Below, piece after piece: positions 1 through 5,205 of a stretch of DNA of 10,885 nt. The stretch covers positions 1 through 10,885 of the forward strand of contig JAAHIA010000138.1 of the NCBI GenBank assembly GCA_010671975.1, read 5' to 3'. The notes beneath the pieces were generated by a model, which saw nothing but the letters and a program-made list of their open reading frames with translations, searched no databases and was not told the origin of the DNA. Position numbers and translations under genes: made by a program. Source of the DNA: Leptolyngbya sp. SIO4C1 (lineage in GTDB: Bacteria; Cyanobacteriota; Cyanobacteriia; Phormidesmidales; Phormidesmidaceae). The stretch's first letter is position 1; every line of letters starts with the position of its first letter.

Positions 1-687
1 CTCCTCTGCCGTCAGCGCCTTTATCACCAGCCGGTTAATCTGCGATAGCCCTTCCGCTCCTAGCGTAATTCCGACCTTTGCCAGTCGCTCGGTTGTCTCG
101 CCGCCCAGCGCCGCCGCTAGCGGTCCCGTCTGTGTCGCCGCTGCAATCCGCACTGCCCAGGCGACGCCTTTCGCCCCTAGATCCACTACTTCTTGCTTGA
201 GAGCTTCCTGCCCCGGCTGCGGCGGCTGTCTCAGCTGCGCCTCCACTTTTTGCTCTAGCGCCTGCATTTCTGCCACTAGCTGCGTGTAGGCTTTGACCTC
301 ACCAAACTGCCGGGCAACTTCGCGATAGAGCACGCTCAGCACGTCCTCTGGCTGAATGCGGTCTTTGCCTTCGGCAATAGCTGGGTCAGTCTTATGCAGC
401 TCCCAGTCGAGATACAGTGTTTGAAACTGATTTGGGGCTGCCTTATCTGCCGCAAACGGTTCCTGCTCGGCAATTCGCTTCAGCGCCTTTACCAGCGTTG
501 TCTTGCCCATGCCGCCTTCGCCATAAAAAAGAAAGATGGCCGGTTTCTTAGGCACCGCATCAGACTGGCGCATCCACCCTATCAAGGTTGGTAAGTTCTT
601 CTCGGCCCAAGATTTCTCAAACGTTTGCAAGACCTGACGAAACTGATTTTGTTCCTGCTTGCGACCAATAAAAACAGCTTGAGCCAT
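1..687 (-). CDS. P-loop (STAND/AAA-like) ATPase, N-terminal part, runs off the left edge
   Basis: The reverse strand is open from an ATG at 687 to the window edge, giving 229 codons without a stop, so the C-terminal part lies outside. The protein begins MAQAVFIGRKQEQNQFRQVL, the 'FxGRxxE' opening common before the ATP-binding domain of STAND and AAA-type ATPases. A clear Walker A motif, GEGGMGKTT, spans residues 56-64 with Lys62 as the phosphate-binding lysine. A hydrophobic stretch with acidic residues, QTLYLDWE (about 89-96), follows. Residues of about 130-160 are Gln/Glu-rich and probably helical or coiled coil. An Ala/Gly-rich segment at about 170-205 could be a helical linker. No sensor or effector domain is visible in this part. 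STAND proteins usually carry C-terminal repeats (TPR, WD40 or LRR) and act as signalling or defence switches, but that is family knowledge, not seen here. The P-loop assignment is firm; the subfamily is not. Confidence 0.8.
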   Translation of the reverse strand, partial: MAQAVFIGRKQEQNQFRQVLQTFEKSWAEKNLPTLIGWMRQSDAVPKKPAIFLFYGEGGMGKTTLVKALKRIAEQEPFAADKAAPNQFQTLYLDWELHKTDPAIAEGKDRIQPEDVLSVLYREVARQFGEVKAYTQLVAEMQALEQKVEAQLRQPPQPGQEALKQEVVDLGAKGVAWAVRIAAATQTGPLAAALGGETTERLAKVGITLGAEGLSQINRLVIKALTAEE

Positions 688-937
688 AAGCCAGCGACGA
701 AAAGCGTAGATTCAGGGCAATATCGCTTCAATTCTAGGCTGAGTAGCTCAAATTAGCCCTAAATATTTATTGAACTGTTTAGCATTTGCCGACAAAGTCA
801 TTAACGTTACAGTCACCACAGGAATCAGCTATCTATGCAAAACTAAAACAGCAATTTCGACCGATTACTCTTTCAAATCAACGAGGCCCAAAAATAACTA
901 AGAAAGCATCGTTCAGATAAGTGCGATCGCATATCAC
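688..937. other. AT-rich intergenic stretch upstream of the ATPase gene
   Basis: This 250-base part of the 377-base gap between the ATPase gene and pheS holds no convincing gene. It is clearly more AT-rich than the flanking coding DNA and should contain the promoter of the leftward ATPase gene, but no clean -35/-10 pair stands out. Around 789-818 it has a GACAAAGTCATTAACGTTAC stretch with a TAACGTTA palindrome and spaced GTCA/GTGAC words. These loosely recall ends of cyanobacterial transposons, but no second end or duplication was found. A HIP1 octamer GCGATCGC lies at 923-930. Confidence 0.4.
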
Positions 938-1052
938 CGTAGGCTGGGTTGAAGCATGAAACCCAGCATTGCCCTTGTTGTCCAACATTCCGCAAAGGCT
1001 CATCAGCGCTTTGGATTCGTTGGGTTCCGCTAGCGCTCAAACCCAACCTACG
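938..1052. repeat. Cyanobacterial GTAGGTTGGGTT-type inverted-repeat (MITE-like) element
   Basis: The left end CGTAGGCTGGGTT (938-950) is matched by the inverted right end AACCCAACCTACG (1040-1052) with one mismatch. Each arm also folds on itself: CTGGGTT (944-950) with AACCCAG (960-966), and GTTGGGTT (1019-1026) with AACCCAAC (1040-1047). The element is about 115 bases, has no coding capacity, and ends 12 bases beyond the pheS stop codon. HIP1 octamers flank it on both sides (923-930 and 1052-1059). Similar GTAGGTTGGGTT/AACCCAACCTAC inverted repeats are, from general knowledge, widely dispersed in cyanobacterial intergenic regions. It could form a hairpin at the 3' end of the pheS transcript, but no T-tract follows. 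Confidence 0.7.
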
Positions 1053-1064
1053 CGATCGCACGCC

Positions 1065-2057
1065 TCAAAACTGTCGCAAGAATCTTAAATCACTCGCATA
1101 TAGCCGCCGAATGTCGTCGATTTGGTGCTGCACCATTGCCAGTCGCTCCACCCCCAGCCCGGCGGCAAAGCCCGTATACACATCCGGGTCATAGCCGACT
1201 GCCTTCATCACATTCGGGTCAATCATGCCGCAGCCGAGCACCTCTAGCCACTTGCCCTGCCACTTCACGTCTACCTCAGCCGAGGGTTCCGTAAAGGGGA
1301 AATAGCTGGGCCGCAGCCGCACCTCAATCTCGCCAAACAGCGCTTCTAAAAACAGCTGAATCGTGCCGCGCAGGTCGGTAAAGGTGATGCCTTTATCCAC
1401 CGCAAAAAATTCGATCTGATGAAAGACAGCTGCGTGGGTAGCATCTACCGTATCGCGACGATAGCAGCGCCCGGTGGCGAGCACGCGCAGCGGCGGCTCG
1501 TGATTTTCCATATAGCGAATTTGCGTATTCGAGGTGTGGGTGCGCATTAGCTGACCGTTGGGCAGGTACAGCGTATCTTGCATATCGCGCGCCGGGTGGT
1601 CGGGCAGAAAGTTGAGCGCCTCAAAGTTGTAGTAGTCGGTCTCGATCTCTGGCCCTTCGGCCACCGTGTAGCCCAAGCCAACAAAGATGTCCGAGATCTG
1701 ATCGATGATGCTGTTGATCGGGTGCACTCGCCCCTGCGGCAGGTAGACGCCAGGCATGGTTACATCCAGCGTTTCGGCTTTAAGCTGAGCTTCGATCTGG
1801 GCGGCCTGCAGGTCTGCTTTGCGCTGCTCTAGCTGCGCCTGCACCGCTGTTTTTACCTGGTTTGCCAGGGCGCCAATGCGGGGCCGCTCCTCGGGTGAGA
1901 GCTTGCCCATGCCGCCCAAAATCTTGGAAACCTGGCCTTTCTTACCGAGGTAGCTCACCCGCAGCTGATCGAGCGCGTCTAGGGTATCGGTGGCTGCGAT
2001 CGCATCGGTAGCCTGCTGCTGCAAGGTACTGAGTTGCTGCTCTAGTTCGGTGGTCAT
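1065..2057 (-). CDS. pheS: Phenylalanine--tRNA ligase alpha subunit
   Basis: This 330-residue protein has the length and layout of bacterial PheS, the catalytic subunit of the alpha2-beta2 cytoplasmic enzyme that charges tRNA-Phe. Residues of about 1-90 form the Gln/Leu-rich N-terminal coiled coil that contacts tRNA. The class II catalytic core follows. It includes FVGLGYTVAEGPEIETDYYNF, the DHPARDMQDTLY substrate-binding segment and HTSNTQIRYM. Motif 2 is GRCYRRDTVDATH with Arg200/Arg201, leading into FHQIEFF (212-218). Motif 3 near the C terminus is GLGVERLAM, with Arg305. The ATG at 2057 gives the typical N terminus. No pheT is adjacent, which is usual in cyanobacteria, where the two subunits are often unlinked. 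surE is divergent across 71 bases. A MITE-like repeat lies just beyond the stop and may shape the transcript end. Confidence 0.97.
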   Translation of the reverse strand: MTTELEQQLSTLQQQATDAIAATDTLDALDQLRVSYLGKKGQVSKILGGMGKLSPEERPRIGALANQVKTAVQAQLEQRKADLQAAQIEAQLKAETLDVTMPGVYLPQGRVHPINSIIDQISDIFVGLGYTVAEGPEIETDYYNFEALNFLPDHPARDMQDTLYLPNGQLMRTHTSNTQIRYMENHEPPLRVLATGRCYRRDTVDATHAAVFHQIEFFAVDKGITFTDLRGTIQLFLEALFGEIEVRLRPSYFPFTEPSAEVDVKWQGKWLEVLGCGMIDPNVMKAVGYDPDVYTGFAAGLGVERLAMVQHQIDDIRRLYASDLRFLRQF

Positions 2058-2128
2058 GCTGGCAAAGAAGGTCAGTAATAAGGTTTGATAAGAGGGTTAC
2101 CCCCTAGTCTAGCCCGCTTACGCTGCCA
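2058..2128. promoter_or_regulatory. pheS/surE divergent promoter interval
   Basis: Both genes start outward from these 71 bases, so both promoters must lie here or inside the opposite gene. On the plus strand a TTGATA box (2085-2090) is 17 bases from TCTAGC (2108-2113), a weak -10, which would leave a surE leader of only about 10 bases. No strong Shine-Dalgarno precedes either ATG. The promoter assignment is tentative; the divergent arrangement is seen directly. Confidence 0.3.
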
Positions 2129-2959
2129 ATGAAGATCCTGGTTAGCAATGATGACGGTATTTTTTCGACCGGCCTGCGTGCCTTGGCCAATGCGCTGGCG
2201 CAGGCGGGGCACGAGGTGATTGTCGTCTGCCCCGATCGCGAACGCTCCGCCACCGGGCACGGGCTGACGATGCACAAGCCCATTCGCGTTGAGGAGGTGA
2301 CGGCGGGTTTTGAGGCTTCTGTGCGGGCCTGGGCCTGCTCCGGGCTGCCGGCCGACTGTGTGAAGCTAGCGCTGGATGCGATTTTAGACGGACCGCCCGA
2401 CTGGGTGATTTCTGGCATCAATCACGGGGCCAACCTGGGCACAGACGTGCTGTATTCGGGCACGGTCTCGGCGGCGATGGAGGGTGTCTTAGAGGGCATC
2501 TCCAGCCTGGCTGTGAGCTTGGCGAGCTTCTCTTATCAAGACTTTCAGCCGGCGGCAAAGGTGGCCTGCTCGCTGGTTGAGCAGCTGAGTCAGCGGCCAA
2601 TCGAGCTGCCGGTGTTGCTGAATGTGAACGTGCCACCGGTAGCCGCTGCCGATATTCAAGGGATTCGCGTGGCGCGGCTAGGCGTTCGCCGCTACTTTGA
2701 TTTGTTTGAAAAGCGCGTCGATCCGCGCGGCAGAACCTACTATTGGCTGGCTGGGGAAGTGCTAGAAGAAAGCGATGCCAAACCAACCAGTTTTTCAACT
2801 GGCACGGTTAAATCATTGTTACCTCAAGCACTCTGTGAGCAGTTTCCTACGGATACGCAGGCAATTCGCGACAATTGGATTACGCTAACGCCGCTGCAGT
2901 ATGACTTAACTGTCTATGCAGGGCTCAGCTACCTGAAGGAGGCGCTGATCCCCAGATAG
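2129..2959 (+). CDS. surE: 5'/3'-nucleotidase SurE (survival protein family)
   Basis: SurE is a cytoplasmic divalent-metal-dependent phosphatase that hydrolyses nucleoside 5'- and 3'-monophosphates. The N-terminal MKILVSNDDG supplies the metal-binding Asp8-Asp9 pair. PDRERSATGHGLT follows with Ser40 as the next ligand, and SGINHGANLGTDVLYSGT (95-112) gives Asn98 and the substrate loop. The C terminus contains the conserved ITLTPLQYDLT. All key residues are present, so the enzyme should be active. The protein has 276 residues, slightly longer than the common 250-265. Extra length lies between about residues 212 and 245, in a segment (SFSTGTVKSLLPQALCEQF) that is locally more AT-rich at the DNA level. 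The ATG at 2129 has no obvious Shine-Dalgarno but starts exactly at the conserved N terminus. The gene is divergent from pheS and probably monocistronic, since about 230 bases separate it from the next start. Confidence 0.96.
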   Translation: MKILVSNDDGIFSTGLRALANALAQAGHEVIVVCPDRERSATGHGLTMHKPIRVEEVTAGFEASVRAWACSGLPADCVKLALDAILDGPPDWVISGINHGANLGTDVLYSGTVSAAMEGVLEGISSLAVSLASFSYQDFQPAAKVACSLVEQLSQRPIELPVLLNVNVPPVAAADIQGIRVARLGVRRYFDLFEKRVDPRGRTYYWLAGEVLEESDAKPTSFSTGTVKSLLPQALCEQFPTDTQAIRDNWITLTPLQYDLTVYAGLSYLKEALIPR

Positions 2960-2975
2960 TGCTGCAGCGTCAGCA
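2960..2975 (+). terminator. Weak hairpin after surE
   Basis: TGCTG (2960-2964) and CAGCA (2971-2975) can form a 5-bp stem around a 6-base loop immediately after the surE stop codon. No T-run follows, so it is at best a weak or factor-dependent 3' end signal. Confidence 0.2.
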
Positions 2976-3116
2976 ATCGCTAAATCAGAGTGACTGAGCT
3001 ACCGACAGTTGCCTGGCCAACACCCTTCAGCATTCAGACGACATGTGATCGATAGCACATCGTTCGCCGCAAGCTTAGGAAATGATGTGGGAAACCTCCT
3101 AGAAAGGCACAATTAA

Positions 3117-3147
3117 TTGACTCAACTCTTGAGTTGATACGTATTCT
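3117..3147 (+). promoter_or_regulatory. Candidate promoter with palindromic operator for the MBL hydrolase gene
   Basis: A TTGACT box (3117-3122) and TATTCT (3142-3147) are separated by 19 bases, a plausible if slightly stretched -35/-10 pair. The spacer holds a perfect palindrome, TCAACTCTTGAGTTGA (3122-3137): 7-bp arms around a central TT. A palindrome between the promoter boxes is a classic place for a repressor operator. The MBL gene would then start at 3188 with a leader of about 35 bases. The boxes are inferred by eye; the palindrome is directly seen. Confidence 0.45.
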
Positions 3148-3187
3148 AAAAGAATGTAGCTTGCCGCATTTGGTGAAAAGCAGTTTC

Positions 3188-4072
3188 ATGTCAGACTCAC
3201 AGACACCCTTTACCATCCACTTTTGGGGCGTTCGCGGCAGCATTGCCTGTCCGGGTCCTGAAACGGTTCGCTATGGTGGTAACACGTCCTGCATTGAGAT
3301 GCGGGTTAACGGTGAGCGGCTGATCTTTGACGGCGGCACCGGGCTGCGCGTGCTGGGCCAAAAGATGCTGGCAGAGCAGCCGGTCAAGGGCAATTTGTTT
3401 TTTACCCATTCCCATTGGGATCATATTCAGGGCTTCCCGTTCTTTGTGCCGGCCTTTGTCCCGGGCAATACGTTTAACATTTACGGTGCGATCGCGCCCA
3501 ATGGTTCCACGATTGAGCAGCGGCTGAACGATCAGATGCTGCATCCTAATTTTCCGGTGCCGCTACAGATTATGGCGGCGCAGCTGAAGTTCTGCGATTT
3601 AGAGATTGGCGAAACGGTTCGCATTGGCGATATTCGCGTTGACAACGCGCTGTTAAACCACCCGGGCGAGTCGGTCGGCTACCGGGTGCAGTACAAAAAT
3701 TTCACAGCGGCCTACATTACCGACACCGAGCATTTTCCGGACCGGCTCGATGAGAACGTGCTGTGGCTTGCCCGCAACGCAGACGTGATGATTTACGATT
3801 CGACCTACACCGATGCCGAATACTACGATGAAAACAACAGCAAGGTCGGCTGGGGCCACTCTACTTGGCAAGAGGCAGTCAAGGTTGCTAAAGCCGCCAG
3901 GGTGAAGCAGCTGGTTATCTTCCACCACGACCCGCTGCACGATGACGACTTTATGGACGCGCTAGCCATAGAAGCCAAGGCCGCGTTTCCTAACAGCGTG
4001 ATTGCGCGCGAGGGCATGACGCTAGACTTGGCATCCGCAAAAGTGCCGGAACCCGTGTCGGCCGGCGGTTAA
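3188..4072 (+). CDS. Metallo-beta-lactamase-fold metal-dependent hydrolase
   Basis: The product (294 residues from the ATG at 3188) is an MBL-fold hydrolase. It opens with FWGVRGSIACPGPETVRYGGNTSC, typical of a cyanobacterial and proteobacterial group related to RNase Z and phosphodiesterase-like MBL proteins. The hallmark metal motif HSHWDH is at residues 74-79 (His74, His76, Asp78, His79). Further probable ligands are His158 (NHPGE), Asp179 (ITDTEH) and the FHHDPLHDDD segment at 245-254. All expected ligands are present, so a two-metal centre is likely. The substrate is unknown; phosphodiester or ester cleavage is plausible by family. No signal peptide or membrane segment is seen. An in-frame TTG at 3134 would add 18 residues, but it lies inside the palindrome in the promoter region and the added residues do not look like the family, so 3188 is preferred. 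The gene converges on the tRNA gene with only 13 bases between them. Confidence 0.85.
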   Translation: MSDSQTPFTIHFWGVRGSIACPGPETVRYGGNTSCIEMRVNGERLIFDGGTGLRVLGQKMLAEQPVKGNLFFTHSHWDHIQGFPFFVPAFVPGNTFNIYGAIAPNGSTIEQRLNDQMLHPNFPVPLQIMAAQLKFCDLEIGETVRIGDIRVDNALLNHPGESVGYRVQYKNFTAAYITDTEHFPDRLDENVLWLARNADVMIYDSTYTDAEYYDENNSKVGWGHSTWQEAVKVAKAARVKQLVIFHHDPLHDDDFMDALAIEAKAAFPNSVIAREGMTLDLASAKVPEPVSAGG

Positions 4073-4085
4073 AAGAGATTTGAAA

Positions 4086-4157
4086 AGCGGGTGACGCGAT
4101 TCGAACGCGCGACATTCACCTTGGCAAGGTGACGCTCTACCACTGAGCTACACCCGC
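4086..4157 (-). tRNA. tRNA-Gly (anticodon GCC)
   Basis: The reverse strand folds as a 72-base cloverleaf. The acceptor stem is GCGGGTG (4157-4151) with CACCCGC (4093-4087). The D stem is GCTC/GAGC. The anticodon stem TCACC/GGTGA encloses the loop TTGCCAA with anticodon GCC. The variable loop is ATGTC, and the T arm is GCGCG-TTCGAAT-CGCGT. The discriminator base is T (U). The genomic bases after it are TTT, so CCA is not encoded and must be added after transcription. It lies 104 bases downstream of ribH on the same strand. Confidence 0.97.
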
Positions 4158-4183
4158 AAACTTGTCGTTTGCTGACTTTATCT

Positions 4184-4212
4184 AGTGTGTCAAAATGGGG
4201 CATCCTTGTCAA
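4184..4212 (-). promoter_or_regulatory. Possible tRNA-Gly promoter region
   Basis: On the minus strand between ribH and the tRNA, two TTGACA hexamers occur, at 4212-4207 and 4193-4188, with 13 bases between them. The upstream one could be a -35 box, but the sequence 17-18 bases further (CACACT or ACACTA) is a poor -10. Another TA-rich hexamer, TAGATA (4184-4179), is 22 bases away. A promoter here is expected if the tRNA is not read through from ribH; the exact boxes are uncertain. Confidence 0.25.
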
Positions 4213-4261
4213 TAACTTTTTCATCAGCGGATTTCCGACCAGGAGATGTCCGCCAAAGCTG

Positions 4262-4813
4262 CTATCCAGGCTGCTCTACGGCGGGCAGCGACTGCTGATA
4301 GCTGCCGGGCAAGCTGCCGTTGCCTGAGCCCGCGCCGTCGCGGATCTGGTGCATCAGGCTGGCCATCTCTAGCGCGCTCATGGCATAGTTCCAGCCGAGG
4401 TTGCTCTTGATGCCGGCGCGCTCTAGCGCCTGCTGCATCGAGTCGGTGGTGAGAATGCCAAAGACGACCGGCACCCCGGTTTGAAAGCTGGCGGCGGCGA
4501 CGCCCTTAGAGACTTCGGCCGCGACATAGTCGAAGTGGGGGGTCTGACCGCGAATCACCGCCCCGAGGCAAATGATCGCATCGTAGTTGCCAGTTAACGC
4601 CAGCTGGCGCGCCACCAGCGGCACTTCAAAGCTGCCGGGCACCCAGGCATAGTCGACCTGAGTACCCTGCGGATTGACGTCTACCCCATGTCGCTTGAGA
4701 CAGTCCTGACAGGCTTCTAGCAGCTTGGTGGTAACTAGATCGTTAAAGCGGCCAATGACGAAGGCGAAGCGAAACCGATCTGAGCCGGCAAAGGTTCCTT
4801 CAAAAACTGCCAT
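4262..4813 (-). CDS. ribH: 6,7-dimethyl-8-ribityllumazine synthase
   Basis: RibH condenses 5-amino-6-ribitylaminouracil with 3,4-dihydroxy-2-butanone 4-phosphate, the penultimate step of riboflavin synthesis, and usually assembles as pentamers or 60-mer shells. Visible active-site elements are GRFN (21-24, Phe23), PGSFEVP (59-65), the phosphate-binding loop LGAVIRGQTPHFDY (83-96) with His93 as general base candidate, GILTTD (119-124), and ERAGIKSN (131-138) with Arg132. All are intact. The conserved core ends near residue 158. A Gly/Ser/Gln-rich tail of about 25 residues follows (GAGSGNGSLPGSYQQSLPAVEQPG); it is longer than in minimal RibH and probably disordered. An AGGA Shine-Dalgarno lies a few bases upstream of the ATG at 4813. 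A TATACT hexamer (minus strand, 4845-4840) could be an internal -10. psbZ is 55 bases upstream on the same strand, a pairing known in other cyanobacteria. Confidence 0.97.
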   Translation of the reverse strand: MAVFEGTFAGSDRFRFAFVIGRFNDLVTTKLLEACQDCLKRHGVDVNPQGTQVDYAWVPGSFEVPLVARQLALTGNYDAIICLGAVIRGQTPHFDYVAAEVSKGVAAASFQTGVPVVFGILTTDSMQQALERAGIKSNLGWNYAMSALEMASLMHQIRDGAGSGNGSLPGSYQQSLPAVEQPG

Positions 4814-4868
4814 AGTTTCCTGTTTAGACGATAGTCAACAGTATAAGCGGTGTCGCTAACCCAGCCGA

Positions 4869-5057
4869 CTAAACCACGAAGTAGTTAAGGCTGCCGACAA
4901 TCACCACCAGCACGCCCCAGATGACAGATCCTAGGAAAATTAGGCGCTTGGCCTGGTCCCAATTTTGCGGCGAAGCATAGGCAACCGGCACGCCAATCAC
5001 CATAACAAAAGACCAAACGACTAGAATAAATAGAGCCAGTTGAAACAGGATAGACAT
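4869..5057 (-). CDS. psbZ: Photosystem II reaction centre protein Z
   Basis: This 62-residue protein is the normal length for PsbZ (Ycf9), a small thylakoid membrane subunit of the photosystem II core near CP43 that helps stabilise PSII and its antenna contacts. It has two hydrophobic helices, about residues 4-26 and 37-59, joined by a short polar loop with YASPQNWDQAKR. It ends in the characteristic NYFVV. The start MSILFQLALF matches the family. The gene is followed after 55 bases by ribH on the same strand, suggesting co-transcription, and is divergent from the tRNA nucleotidyltransferase gene across 148 bases. Its presence alone identifies the host as an oxygenic phototroph; the surrounding bacterial genes make it a cyanobacterium. 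Confidence 0.97.
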   Translation of the reverse strand: MSILFQLALFILVVWSFVMVIGVPVAYASPQNWDQAKRLIFLGSVIWGVLVVIVGSLNYFVV

Positions 5058-5117
5058 AACTCGCTACTCTCAAGACAGCTAATGAATCTGGCAACAGACG
5101 CGATGCGCTGTTAATTG

Positions 5118-5143
5118 TTTGATATGAATAGTACGCTATCAAA
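5118..5143. promoter_or_regulatory. Inverted repeat in the psbZ/nucleotidyltransferase divergent promoter region
   Basis: TTTGATA (5118-5124) and TATCAAA (5137-5143) form a perfect 7-bp inverted repeat with a 12-base spacer. Read on the minus strand, TTGATA (5142-5137) is 17 bases from AACAAT (5119-5114), a reasonable -35/-10 pair for psbZ. On the plus strand the mirror TTGATA (5119-5124) could serve the other gene, though no good -10 follows. The symmetry suggests a regulator site or shared promoter; both roles are inferred. Confidence 0.4.
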
Positions 5144-5166
5144 AATCAGGTCGCTTGCGAAAGCTA

Positions 5167-5193
5167 TCTGTCTGAACTCTCTGTCTGAGACAG
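5167..5193 (+). repeat. Short direct repeat and hairpin just before the nucleotidyltransferase start
   Basis: TCTGTCTGA occurs twice, at 5167-5175 and 5180-5188, with a period of 13 bases. The second copy overlaps a near-perfect palindrome, CTGTCTGAGACAG (5181-5193), with 6-bp arms around one base. It ends 12 bases before the ATG, next to the AAGAAGGG ribosome-binding sequence, so it could affect translation start or bind a regulator. Confidence 0.4.
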
Positions 5194-5205
5194 CGCCAAG
5201 AAGGG

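Noticed and set aside
394..594. Short plus-strand reading frame opposite the ATPase gene
   Set aside because: The opposite strand carries a clear Walker A and is open throughout; this is an antisense shadow.
873..1194. Short reading frames over the inverted repeat and the pheS 3' end
   Set aside because: They consist of the repeat arms and antisense pheS, with no recognisable protein features.
3043..3060. ATGTG...CACAT inverted repeat between surE and the MBL gene
   Set aside because: Only 5 bp arms with an 8-base loop; likely chance.
3134..3187. Upstream TTG start extending the MBL hydrolase by 18 residues
   Set aside because: It falls within the palindrome in the presumed promoter, and the added residues do not resemble the family N terminus; ATG at 3188 fits better.
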